Made by a program: the position numbers and the translations under genes. Below, piece by piece: positions 25,218 through 34,459 of a stretch of 34,597 nucleotides of DNA (positions within the stretch are counted from its first letter, which is position 1; each line of letters starts with the position of its first letter). The DNA is from Spartobacteria bacterium (GTDB lineage Bacteria; Verrucomicrobiota; Kiritimatiellia; CAIQIC01; Lenti-01). The stretch lies in contig RZYG01000007.1 in NCBI GenBank assembly GCA_009930415.1, forward strand, positions 1 through 34,597, read 5' to 3'. The notes below the pieces were generated by a model that did no database searches, was not told the DNA's origin, and saw nothing but the letters and a program-made list of their open reading frames with translations.

Positions 25218-28200
25218 GCCCGCACTCCCTTCTCGGCCGCCGCCTGCTCGCGCCGCCGCGCCATGCGCGAATGCACAAGGCTGTAGAGCGTCGGCACCAG
25301 CACCAGCGTGACCAGCATCGAGAACGTCAGCCCGCCGACGATCGTGGCGGCCATCGGTTTCCAGGTCGCGGCGCCCTCGCCGCGGCTGAGGATCATCGGC
25401 ACCATCGCCAGCGACGTGGTCATCGTCGTGATCAGCACGGGGCGCAGGCGCGAGCGGCCGGCGTCGACGATCGCATCGGCCAGGCTCTGGCCGCGCGCGC
25501 GCAGGAGGTTGACGTAGTCCACCAGCACGATCGCGTTGTTCACCACCACGCCCACGAGCAGGATCATGCCGATGAACGACATGATGCTGACCGTCAGCCG
25601 CAGCGCGGTCAGGGCAACGGCCACGCCGGTGAACGCGAACGGGATGGAAAACAGGATCAAGAACGGATCGAGGAGGCTTTCGAACTGCGCGGCCATGACC
25701 ATGTAGACCAGCAGCACGCCCAGCACCAGCATCAGCCCCATCTGGCGGAACGATTCCTCCTGGTCCTCGGCGGTGCCGCCGAAATGGATGCCGGTGCCGG
25801 CCGGCAGCGGCACTTCCTCGGCGAGCCGGCGGCGCAGGTCGCGGACGACTTCGCCGCTGCTGCGCCCGAACACGTCGGCCGTCACCTGGATCATGCGTTC
25901 CTGGTTGCGCCGGTCGATCTGCAGCGGGCCGAGGCGTTCGACGACCGTCGCCACGCTGTCGAGCCGGATGCGGCGTCCGTCGGCCAGGACGACGTCCGCC
26001 TGCGCGATGTCCTCGACTTTCCGCCGGTAGGCTTCGTCCAAACGCAGGACCACGTCGTAATCCTCGTCGGATTCGCGATAGCGGGTGGCCGTCGTGCCGT
26101 AGAACAGCGTGCGCACGCCGTCGGCGATTTGCCCGACGTTCAGGCCGTGGGCGGCCGCCTTCGTCCGGTCGATCTCCACGCGGATTTCCGGCCGGCCGGG
26201 ATCGCGGCCGATTTCGGCGTCCACCGCGCCGGGCGTGGTGTTCACCACCTCCAGCACCTGGTCGGCGACGGCTTGCAGGAGATCGAGATCGAACCCCAGC
26301 ACCTCGATCACGATGGGCTTGGCGCCGCCGCCGGGGCCCATCTGGGAGGTGTCCACGTTGTATTTCTGGACCTCGGGCCAGCGCGTCACGACATCGCCCA
26401 CGGCGCGGCCGATTTCCTTGAGGCCGCGGGTGCGCTGGGTCTGCGACACGAGACGCATCATCACCCAACCGATGTGCGATCCGCCCGAGCCCATGCCGCC
26501 GGATTCGCCGCAGCGCCAGGCATGGACCAGCACGTTCTCGCGGCCGGCTTCCGCCAGCGCCACTTCGAGGATGCGCTGGCCGACCGCGGCGGTCTCCTCC
26601 ACGCGCGTGCCGATGGGCGTCTGGTAGCGCAGCATCAGGCGCCCGTTGTCTTCCTCGGGCGAATATTCGGATCCCAGCCCCATGAACAACGCCGCGCTGG
26701 CCGCGAAAACGGCGAGCGCCGCCGCCACGACCCACCCGCGATGCCGCAAGGCGCGGCCCAGCAGCCGGGAATAGGCGGCGTCCAGCGCCGCGAACTTGGC
26801 CTCGCTCCAGCGGTGGAACGCCGCGTTGAGCCGGCCGCGCGTCCGGCGCCGCGCCGGCGCCTGCAGCAGGCGCGAGCCCAGCATCGGCGTCAGCCACAGG
26901 GCGCACCCCAGGCTGGCCAGCAACGTCGCCACCAGCAGGCCGCCGAGCTGCTTGAACATGATGCCGGCCTCGCCCTTCAGGAAAATCAGCGGCACGAACA
27001 CCACGATCGTCGTCAGCGTCGAGGCGCTGACGGCCGTGCCGACTTCCTCGGCGCCGAACATGGCGGCTTCGCGCGGGGCCGTGCCCCGCTCCACCTTGAC
27101 GGAGATGCTCTCCAGCACCACCACCGCGTTGTCCACCACCATGCCCATCGCGATCGCCAGGCTCGCCATCGAGATGATGTTGATCGTCCAGCCCATCGTC
27201 CACAGGAAGATGAAGGCCAGGATCAGCGAGAACGGAATCGTCAGCGCGATGATGAACGACGACCGCAGGCTGCGCAGGAAGAAGAACGCCGTCAGCACCA
27301 CGAACACGAACGCCCACCGCACCGTCGACACCACGTTGCCGATGGACTGCGTGATCTGCTCGCTGGTGTCGAAGATCTGGTGGATTTCGACGTCGCGCGG
27401 CAGGCCCGGCAGGATGTTTTCCTCCAGCTCGCGGGCCACTTCCTGCGCCGTTTCCACGGTGTTGGCGCCCGAGCGCTTCTGGACCATCATCATGATCGCG
27501 CGGCGATCCATCACCTTCGAAAGGCGGATTTCCTCCGCGAAGCCGTCCTCGACCTCCGCGACGTCGCGCAGGCGCACGAGCGCGCCGCCGGCGGACCGGA
27601 CCACGATCTCGCCGATCTGGGCGGGATCGGCGTATTCGCCGGGCACGCGGATCGTGTAGTCGAGCGTCCCCACCTTGACGTTGCCCGCCGGCAGGGTCAC
27701 GTTTTCGCGCGCCAGCGCCGCGGCCACCTGCTCGAAGACCAGCCCGTAGCCGGCCAGCCGCGCCGGGTCGAGCTTCACGTTGATCTGCCGCTCGAGGCCG
27801 CCGAACAGGTTGACGGCCCCCACGCCCGGCAGGCGCTTCAGCGGATCGGCGATCTCGTTGTTGGCGATCTCCTCGAGGGCCTCGATGCTTTCCTCGCAGG
27901 TGATGCCGTAGAACTGGATCGGGACCTGCGACGTGTTGAACTTGCGCAACATGGGCGGATCGGCGTCCTCCGGCAGGACCTTGCGGATGCGCTCGAGGTT
28001 GCTGCGGATGTCGTTGGAGGCCTCGTCGAGGTTGGTGCCCCAGGCGAATTCGCACGTCACGCTCGAAATGCCTTCGATGGTGGCGCTGGTCATTTCCTCC
28101 AGGCCGTTCACGGTGCCCAGCGCGCGCTCGACGACTTTGGTGACCATGCGCTCGACGTCTTCGGTGCTCACGCCTTCCCAGGTGGTCACCACGGTCACGG

Positions 28201-28330
28201 TAGGCCGTTCGATTTCCGGCAGCAGGTCCACGGGCAGCTGCCCGACCATCACCGCGCCCAGCACGAAGACGGCCAGAAAGAACATCAGCGTCGTGACGGG
28301 CCGCTGGACGCCCAGTTCGGGCAGTTTCAT
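25214..28330 (-). CDS. RND efflux permease, AcrB/HAE1 family
   Basis: MKLPELGVQRPVTTLMFFLAVFVLGAVMVGQLPVDLLPEIERPTVTVVTTWEG; MGMVVDNAVVVLESI; FIGMILLVGVVVNNAIVLVDYVNLLR. Confidence 0.96.
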   Translation of the reverse strand: MKLPELGVQRPVTTLMFFLAVFVLGAVMVGQLPVDLLPEIERPTVTVVTTWEGVSTEDVERMVTKVVERALGTVNGLEEMTSATIEGISSVTCEFAWGTNLDEASNDIRSNLERIRKVLPEDADPPMLRKFNTSQVPIQFYGITCEESIEALEEIANNEIADPLKRLPGVGAVNLFGGLERQINVKLDPARLAGYGLVFEQVAAALARENVTLPAGNVKVGTLDYTIRVPGEYADPAQIGEIVVRSAGGALVRLRDVAEVEDGFAEEIRLSKVMDRRAIMMMVQKRSGANTVETAQEVARELEENILPGLPRDVEIHQIFDTSEQITQSIGNVVSTVRWAFVFVVLTAFFFLRSLRSSFIIALTIPFSLILAFIFLWTMGWTINIISMASLAIAMGMVVDNAVVVLESISVKVERGTAPREAAMFGAEEVGTAVSASTLTTIVVFVPLIFLKGEAGIMFKQLGGLLVATLLASLGCALWLTPMLGSRLLQAPARRRTRGRLNAAFHRWSEAKFAALDAAYSRLLGRALRHRGWVVAAALAVFAASAALFMGLGSEYSPEEDNGRLMLRYQTPIGTRVEETAAVGQRILEVALAEAGRENVLVHAWRCGESGGMGSGGSHIGWVMMRLVSQTQRTRGLKEIGRAVGDVVTRWPEVQKYNVDTSQMGPGGGAKPIVIEVLGFDLDLLQAVADQVLEVVNTTPGAVDAEIGRDPGRPEIRVEIDRTKAAAHGLNVGQIADGVRTLFYGTTATRYRESDEDYDVVLRLDEAYRRKVEDIAQADVVLADGRRIRLDSVATVVERLGPLQIDRRNQERMIQVTADVFGRSSGEVVRDLRRRLAEEVPLPAGTGIHFGGTAEDQEESFRQMGLMLVLGVLLVYMVMAAQFESLLDPFLILFSIPFAFTGVAVALTALRLTVSIMSFIGMILLVGVVVNNAIVLVDYVNLLRARGQSLADAIVDAGRSRLRPVLITTMTTSLAMVPMILSRGEGAATWKPMAATIVGGLTFSMLVTLVLVPTLYSLVHSRMARRREQAAAEKGVRA

Positions 28331-28336
28331 GGCCGG

Positions 28337-29476
28337 CTACTCCGCCGGCTCCGCCGCGGGCGCGATCCGCTCGATGGGCGCGCCGTCGGTCAGCTTGTTC
28401 TGGCCCATCGCCACGTATTCGGCGCCGGCGTCCAGGCCGGAGACGATTTCGAGGTATTCCCCGGCGCGGATGCCGGTGACGACGTCGGTGGCGCGGGCCC
28501 GGCCGTCTTCCACGGTAAAGACGACTTGGCGGTCCAGCACGCGGATCACGGCGGCGGCCGGCACGGCCACCGCGCCGGGGCTCGTCGCCAAGGTCAGCCG
28601 GGCCGTCGCGTACATGCCCGGGCGGAGCGGCCAGACACCGTCCCGCTTGGCGTTGTCCATGCGGATTTCGGCGCGCACGGTGCGCGTGGCCGGATCCGCT
28701 TCCGGGAAAATCCGCGCAACGGCGCATTCCGTCTCGCGGCCGGGCCAGACGTCCGTCGCCACCGCGACCTGCGTCCGCCCCTCCTGCAGCAGCGGCAGCA
28801 GCCGCACCGGAATCGGCAGGATCAACCGCAACGGATCCATCTGGGCGATCCGCACGATGGCGACCGCCGGCCCGACCAGCGCGCCGGGATCCGCGCGGCG
28901 CTCGGCCACCACGCCGTCCATCGGGGCGCGGATTTCCGTCTCGTCCAGGTTCACCTGGGCCAGCTTGAGCTGCGCCTGGGCCTGGGCCAGCGCGGCCTTG
29001 GCGCTTTCGTGCGCGGTCGCCGCGCCGTCGCGCGCCTGCTCCGTCGCCACTTCTTCGGCGAAAAGCGCCTCCAGGCGGGCGCGTTCGCGGGCGCGGTCGT
29101 CCAGCGTCACTTCCGCCTGGCGCGCCTGCGCCGCCGCCAAGGCCACCTGCGCTTCCAGCTCGCGGCGATCGAGCTCGGCGATGACTTCGCCCGCCCGCAC
29201 CTCGGCGCCTTCCGTCGTCGGATCGCCGTTTTTCAGTTCCAGCTTCTCCAGCCGCCCCTGGATCTTCGGCTTGACCTCGACCGCCAGCGGCGATTCCAGT
29301 TCGCCCGTGAACCACAGCGTCTCGGACAGGTCGCGCCGCTCCGCGAACGCCGTCCGCACCGGCACCGGACCGCGCTCCTTCTTCGGGGCGCCGGCCTTCT
29401 CCGCCGGCTTCGAACAACCCGCCGCCAACGCGAGGGCCAGCGCCGCGCCCAGCAAAACCCAACCGCTCTTTTTCAT
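28337..29476 (-). CDS. RND efflux periplasmic adaptor subunit (MFP)
   Basis: Lipoprotein signal ALALAAGCSKP; FTGELESPLAVEVKPKIQGRLEKL; NLDETEIRAPMDGVV; LRPGMYATARLTL. Confidence 0.94.
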   Translation of the reverse strand: MKKSGWVLLGAALALALAAGCSKPAEKAGAPKKERGPVPVRTAFAERRDLSETLWFTGELESPLAVEVKPKIQGRLEKLELKNGDPTTEGAEVRAGEVIAELDRRELEAQVALAAAQARQAEVTLDDRARERARLEALFAEEVATEQARDGAATAHESAKAALAQAQAQLKLAQVNLDETEIRAPMDGVVAERRADPGALVGPAVAIVRIAQMDPLRLILPIPVRLLPLLQEGRTQVAVATDVWPGRETECAVARIFPEADPATRTVRAEIRMDNAKRDGVWPLRPGMYATARLTLATSPGAVAVPAAAVIRVLDRQVVFTVEDGRARATDVVTGIRAGEYLEIVSGLDAGAEYVAMGQNKLTDGAPIERIAPAAEPAE

Positions 29477-29492
29477 GTTCGGTCTCCAATCC

Positions 29493-30995
29493 TCATTCGA
29501 CGGATCCGGCGGATCCGACCGATCCGGCGGATGGGGCGTCACCGCCCAGCACCGGCGCGTCGGGCAGGACGTCGGGCGCCAGTTGGCCCATGGCCTGCTG
29601 CAACGCCACGCGCGCCAGCGCGTGGCTGAAAATCGACTGGTAGTAGTTGGCGGACGCCCGGGTCAGCGCCTGGCGGGCATCCATGACCTCGACGGGCGTA
29701 TTCTGGCCTTCCTTCAAACCCGCCTCGACGAGCCGCAGCGCTTCGGCCGCGGTGGCGAGATTCCGGCTCTGCGAATGCGCGAACTCTTCGGCGGTTTTCA
29801 GCGACAGCACGGCTTGGCGGATTTCGCTGACGGCCCGGTCTTCCGCGTCTTGCAGGGCGATTTCCAGCTGGCGCAGTTTCGCCCGTTCCTGGATCAGCGT
29901 GCCGCGCCGGTCGAAGCCGTCGAAGATCGGCAGGGTCACCTGCACGCCCGCCTGCCATTCGTCGCCCCAGTCGTCCCGCGCGGCATCGTGCGGATCGGGG
30001 TTGGCCCAGTTCTGCGAAACGTAGCCCGAGACCTCGGGTACGTAGCGGCTTTTCGCCACGGCCACGCTTTCGCGCTGCATCCGCAGGGCGTATTCGGCCA
30101 GGGCCAGGTCCGCGCGGCGTTCCAGCGCCGTCCGCGCCGCGTCGGCGAATTCGATCGTCTCGGGCACCAGCGGGATGTCGTCGACCAGCTCCGCCGCGCT
30201 TTCGGGCGAGGCCCCCATCAGGCGGTAGAGGGCCGTGTAGGCCACGTCCTTGTCGTTGCGCGCCTGCAAGACCTGCGCGCGGAAGTTCGCCACCTCCACC
30301 TGCGCGCGCAGCTCGTCGTAGTTCGAGGCCATGCCCTGCCGCCGCCGCGCCTGCGCGTTTTCCAGCTGGCGTTCGGCGGTTTCCAGCGCGGCCTGATTCA
30401 CCTCCAGCAAATGCTCGCTCAGCACCGCCTGGTAATAGGCGCGGATCGTTTTGCGCTGCGTGGCTTCCGTCGCCGCGCGGATCGACGCCTCCGTCCAGGC
30501 GTCGTAGAGTTTGGCGGCGCGCAGGGCCGCGCCGATCCGGCCATTGAACAGCGGCTGCGTCAGCCGCAATCCCGCGCCGTACTGGTCCTGGAACCGCGTC
30601 GGGTAGCGGGTCCCGTCCGGCCCCGCCGCGGTGCGTTCTTCGTCCAGCCGCAGATAGCTGCCCGTCAGCCCCAGCGCCGGCAGCGCTTCGGAATAGGACG
30701 CCTCGACGCGGCCGCGGGCCACTTCCCGGCCCCATTCCTCCTGCTGGAGGGATCGGTTGTTGCCCAGCGCCAGCGCCACGGCTTCCCACAACAGCAACGG
30801 CCCCGACAGATAGACCCCGCTGTCCGTCGTGGCCTTCTGGGCCAGATCGTCCAGCCGCCGTTCAGCGGCCTCCGCGCGCAGGGCGCGCATCTCCTGAGCG
30901 TCCGGCACGCCGACGCATCCGGCCAACAGCGCGACCAGCGCCGTGCCCAAAACCACCCGAACCGCTTGCCGCCGTTTTGCCATTTTTGTCGCCAT
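29493..30995 (-). CDS. TolC-family outer membrane efflux lipoprotein
   Basis: Lipobox ALLAGCVG; LLLWEAVALALGNNRSLQQEEW; RLTQPLFNG; AEEFAHSQSRNLATAAEALRLVEAGLKEGQNTPVEVMDA. Confidence 0.93.
   Translation of the reverse strand: MATKMAKRRQAVRVVLGTALVALLAGCVGVPDAQEMRALRAEAAERRLDDLAQKATTDSGVYLSGPLLLWEAVALALGNNRSLQQEEWGREVARGRVEASYSEALPALGLTGSYLRLDEERTAAGPDGTRYPTRFQDQYGAGLRLTQPLFNGRIGAALRAAKLYDAWTEASIRAATEATQRKTIRAYYQAVLSEHLLEVNQAALETAERQLENAQARRRQGMASNYDELRAQVEVANFRAQVLQARNDKDVAYTALYRLMGASPESAAELVDDIPLVPETIEFADAARTALERRADLALAEYALRMQRESVAVAKSRYVPEVSGYVSQNWANPDPHDAARDDWGDEWQAGVQVTLPIFDGFDRRGTLIQERAKLRQLEIALQDAEDRAVSEIRQAVLSLKTAEEFAHSQSRNLATAAEALRLVEAGLKEGQNTPVEVMDARQALTRASANYYQSIFSHALARVALQQAMGQLAPDVLPDAPVLGGDAPSAGSVGSAGSVE
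29502..29537. repeat. Short 9 bp tandem repeat near the 3' end of the TolC-family gene
   Basis: GGATCCGGC GGATCCGAC CGATCCGGC GGATGGGGC, encoding the Ser/Gly/Val-rich tail SAGSVGSAGSVE. Confidence 0.7.
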
Positions 30996-31112
30996 TCGAT
31001 GGATAGTCGTCGCGATCGGACCATAAGTTACCGTCGGCCGGATCGCGCCCGCATGTTCGCGGCAAACGCCGCCGGCCTCAAGCCGATAATTTGCCCCCCT
31101 GCCCGGCCCCGG

Positions 31113-31748
31113 CTAGGGCCAGGTGACCATGACGACGTTGCTGCGCTCCTTCACGTTGCGCATCTTCGTCCGGGCCAGGCCGCTGACCATCAGGCCGAAC
31201 CGCTCGCCGCTGCGCGGCCGCCACCGGTTCAACGGCGATACCTTGATGTGGTCGCCCAGGCTGCCGTCCAACACGCCCTTGGGCTTCGACGTCTGCCCGA
31301 AGCGGAACCACTCGAAGGTCGCCGCATACCACTGGCCGTTCATGTTCACGATCACCCACGGATTGGCGTTCACCCCGTCCACCGCCGGCCAGACCCGCGC
31401 CTTGCTGTAGGGCATGTTGATCGTGCCGCCGACGCTGGCGCTCAGACTGGCCGTCACGGGCCAGCTCGACACGTCCGTGTGCAGCCATTTGATCGAACCG
31501 GTGATTTCCGCCGGCCAGCCGCCTTCGGTCGGCGTGCCGGTCGCGGGCGTCTCCGTGGAAGGCGTTTCGGTGGCGGGCGCTTCCGCCGCCGGCGCTTCCG
31601 CCGCCGGCGCTTGCTGGCCTTGCAGCTGCGCCAAGGTCAACGTGCCTTCGTTTTCCAGCGAAGACGTCTCGCAGCCGACCGTCAAAACGGCCGCCGCCGC
31701 CGCCGCGAATCCCGCCTTCATCCATGTTTCGATTTTCGCCACGTTCAT
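31113..31748 (-). CDS. Putative lipoprotein, paralog B of a family with conserved C-terminal domain
   Basis: AAVLTVGCETS lipobox-like; Ala/Thr/Pro repeat linker; GWPAEITGSIKWLHTDVSSW...NVKERSNVVMVTWP. Confidence 0.75.
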   Translation of the reverse strand: MNVAKIETWMKAGFAAAAAAVLTVGCETSSLENEGTLTLAQLQGQQAPAAEAPAAEAPATETPSTETPATGTPTEGGWPAEITGSIKWLHTDVSSWPVTASLSASVGGTINMPYSKARVWPAVDGVNANPWVIVNMNGQWYAATFEWFRFGQTSKPKGVLDGSLGDHIKVSPLNRWRPRSGERFGLMVSGLARTKMRNVKERSNVVMVTWP

Positions 31749-31828
31749 CCTCCGGTCTGACCTCTGGGCCGAGTTTGTTGCCCGTACATACGTCATGGCG
31801 GGGAGCAACTCAAACACAATTTCAACAA

Positions 31829-32821
31829 TTATCGAGGGGGCGGTCCGGCCGGCCAAACCGGCGTCAGCGCTTCCGGATTGCGCAGATCCGCCTCGAAGAT
31901 CCGGCTGAGCTCGCGCCAAACCGGTCCGGGCCGGCCGGCACCCACGGGCCGCCCCGCGAACTCCGTTACCGCCGTCACGTGCGGCGTCGTGCCGAACACC
32001 AGCATCTCCGCCGCTTTTTCCAGCTCCGCGCGCGGCACGTCCGCCGCCTCCACGCCGGCCAGGATCCCCGCCGGCACCAGTTGCTCGCGCGCGAGTTCCA
32101 TCACGCGCAACATGGTCGTGCCCAGCAGGATGTGTTCCGGTTTCGGCACCCGCAGCACGCGGTCCGCCGTCACGATGCCGAAATTTTCCGTCGGCAGTTC
32201 GGTCATGTGCCCGTTCTTGTCGAAGCCGAGCATGAAATCCACGCCGGCATCCACCGCCTGCTTTTTCATCAGCACGTTCGGCAGATAGTTCACGCTCTTC
32301 ACCTGCGCGAAAAACCCGTCTTTGTTCGGCACGCCGCTGACGCCCACCTTGGCGCCTTCCGGATGCGCCGCCATGAACGGCGGCGGCAGCCGGATCGCCA
32401 GCACCATCAAGAGCGGCCGCGGACATTCGTAGGGATTCGCCGAATGCCCGCCCGGCCCGCGCGACACGAAAATCCGGATCAGCGCGTCGCGGTGCCCCCC
32501 CGCCCGCAGCACCGCCCCCACGATGCGTTGGATCTCCGCCCGGCTCCACGGCAACTCCAGCGCGATCGTCCGCGCTCCGCCTTCCAGCCGGGCCAGGTGC
32601 GCCGCGAGATTGTAGACCGCCCCGTCCACGCACTTGAACGTCTCGAACAACCCGTCGCCGCGGTGCACCATGTGGTCGTCCACCGGCACCACCATCAGGT
32701 TCGGATCCGTCGTGATGCCGTCCCACCAGCTCGAATACATCGCGTAATAGCCCGCGTGGTACGCCGGCCGGTTCGTCCGGCAAAACGCCGCGAAATCCTC
32801 GCTTCTGAAATTCGTCTTCAT
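31829..32821 (-). CDS. Class IV PLP aminotransferase (branched-chain aminotransferase / ADC lyase-like)
   Basis: VPVDDHMVHRGDGLFETFKCVDGAVYNLAAHLARLE, VKSVNYLPNVLMKKQAVDAGVDFMLGFDKNGHMTELPTENFGIV. Confidence 0.9.
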   Translation of the reverse strand: MKTNFRSEDFAAFCRTNRPAYHAGYYAMYSSWWDGITTDPNLMVVPVDDHMVHRGDGLFETFKCVDGAVYNLAAHLARLEGGARTIALELPWSRAEIQRIVGAVLRAGGHRDALIRIFVSRGPGGHSANPYECPRPLLMVLAIRLPPPFMAAHPEGAKVGVSGVPNKDGFFAQVKSVNYLPNVLMKKQAVDAGVDFMLGFDKNGHMTELPTENFGIVTADRVLRVPKPEHILLGTTMLRVMELAREQLVPAGILAGVEAADVPRAELEKAAEMLVFGTTPHVTAVTEFAGRPVGAGRPGPVWRELSRIFEADLRNPEALTPVWPAGPPPR

Positions 32822-32924
32822 CGTCTTTCCGTCATCCCCCGCAAGAAATGGGTTGTCCGGTTCTTTCCTGTGTTCCTGTTATTTCCTGTTTTCGTGCTGA
32901 AATTTCTTCGGTTTTCGGCGGCGC

Positions 32925-34373
32925 TTACTTCCGCTTGTGCGCCGGCGGCAGGCCCAGTTCCTCGCGGTACTTCGCCACCGTTCGCCGCGCCACCTTCAAT
33001 CCCTGGCCGTTCAGCTTGTCCGCGATGGCCTGGTCGGAGAGCGGCTTGCGCACGTCTTCGTGCCCGATGGCCTTCGCCACCGCTTCCTTGACCGCCTCCG
33101 TCGAGATGCTCCCGCCGTCCGCCGTCTTCAGCCCGCCCGTGAAGAAGAACCGCAGCTCGAAAACGCCCTGCGGCGTCCGCGCGTATTTGCCCGCCACCGC
33201 CCGGCCCACGGTCGTTTCGTGCACGCCGACCTTTTCCGCCACCGCCCCCATCGTCATCGGCTTCAGCTTCGAAATGCCGTGCTCGAAGAATTCGCCCTGC
33301 GCCGCCGCGATCTCTTCCGCGATGCGCCGGATCGTCGTGCGCCGCTGGTGCAGGCTGTCCAGCACGAACTGGCCCGCGCGGATTTTCTCGGCGAGGTACT
33401 TCTTCGCTTCCGCGGCCGTTGCGGGATCTTCCAGCATCGCTTCGTATTCCGCGCTGATGCGCAGCCGCGGCAGCGCGTCCCGGACCGGCTCGACGACGTA
33501 CGTTCCCTCCGCGGTCTTGCGGATGTCCACCTCCGGCGTCACGTACACCGGCGGCGGCGCCGAAAACTTCAGGCCCGGCTTCGGGTCCAGCGCCGCGATC
33601 GCCTTGAGCGCGGCGGCCACCGCCGCCGCGTCCAATTTCGTCGTTTGCGCCAGTTGCGCGGCGGTCTGGTTTCCCAGTTCTTCCAAATGCCCCGCGACCA
33701 GGCGCGCCGCCGGCGATTCCGCCCCGTGGCCCGCGCGGCGCAGCTGGGTCAGCAGGCATTCCTTCAGATCGCGCGCCGCCACGCCCGGCGGATCGAACTC
33801 CTGCACCACCGCCAGCGCCGCGCGCACCGCCGCTTCCGGCGCGCCGGATTCGCGCGCGATTTCCGCCACGTCCGCCGCCAGCCAGCCGTTGTCGTCCACG
33901 TTGCCGATGATGTAGGCGCCCGCCTGCTTCTCCGCTTCGTCCAGGCCGGATTCGTTGAGCTGTTCTTCCAGATGCGCATGCAGCGACGGCGGCGCCGTGA
34001 TCGAATCCAGGAAGAACTGCCGCTTTTCGTCCGCCTCGGGCGAGACCGCCGGCGTGCCGGGCGCTTCCTCCAGCGGCCGCGGCTCCAGCATCTGCTCCAG
34101 CGCATCGATCTCCCGGCCGAAATCGTCCGGCTCGAAATCGTTTTCCGGGTCCACTTCGTTGGCCGCCGGCGACGCCAGCGGCTCGGACGTCGGCAGCGCG
34201 GCCTCGCCGTCGCCCGCCTTCTCCTCCAGCACGGGATTGCTTTCCAGTTCCGCCCGGACCAGTTCGCGCAGCTCCGGCCACGGCACCTGCAGGAAACGCA
34301 GCGCCTGCAGCATGCGTGGCGCCAGTTTCATCTCCTGCCGCATCTGCGTCGTCTGGAACATTCCTGGCTTCAT
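32925..34373 (-). CDS. rpoN: RNA polymerase sigma-54 factor
   Basis: MKLAPRMLQALRFLQVPWPELRELVRAELESNPVLEE; QEFDPPGVAARDLKECLL; VAEKVGVHETTVGRAVAGKY; RpoN box ARRTVAKYREELGLPP. Confidence 0.96.
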   Translation of the reverse strand: MKPGMFQTTQMRQEMKLAPRMLQALRFLQVPWPELRELVRAELESNPVLEEKAGDGEAALPTSEPLASPAANEVDPENDFEPDDFGREIDALEQMLEPRPLEEAPGTPAVSPEADEKRQFFLDSITAPPSLHAHLEEQLNESGLDEAEKQAGAYIIGNVDDNGWLAADVAEIARESGAPEAAVRAALAVVQEFDPPGVAARDLKECLLTQLRRAGHGAESPAARLVAGHLEELGNQTAAQLAQTTKLDAAAVAAALKAIAALDPKPGLKFSAPPPVYVTPEVDIRKTAEGTYVVEPVRDALPRLRISAEYEAMLEDPATAAEAKKYLAEKIRAGQFVLDSLHQRRTTIRRIAEEIAAAQGEFFEHGISKLKPMTMGAVAEKVGVHETTVGRAVAGKYARTPQGVFELRFFFTGGLKTADGGSISTEAVKEAVAKAIGHEDVRKPLSDQAIADKLNGQGLKVARRTVAKYREELGLPPAHKRK

Positions 34374-34459
34374 CGGCCGGCATCCTACTCCAGATCGCGT
34401 TTTCCTGCACAGCCCAAACCAACCGAACCCCGATACCCGCCGAATTCTCCCGGCCTTGC

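Noticed and set aside
24921-29489. 1522 aa minus-strand ORF overlapping the RND and MFP genes in another frame
   Set aside because: Arg/Gly/Ala-rich out-of-frame translation. The true coding frames are the recognised RND and MFP proteins. Only the C-terminal part, in frame with 24921..25217, is a real gene.
25271-29629. 1452 aa plus-strand ORF antisense to the RND operon
   Set aside because: His/Arg/Gln/Asp-rich composition characteristic of antisense GC-rich DNA, with no domain motifs.
31570-31620. GCTTCCGCCGCCGGC repeats as a regulatory or mobile repeat
   Set aside because: Explained by an in-frame Ala/Glu/Pro/Thr linker in the lipoprotein.
27933-31760. 1275 aa plus-strand ORF
   Set aside because: Antisense of the RND, MFP and TolC genes with Ser/Arg/Thr-rich low complexity. 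No recognisable family.
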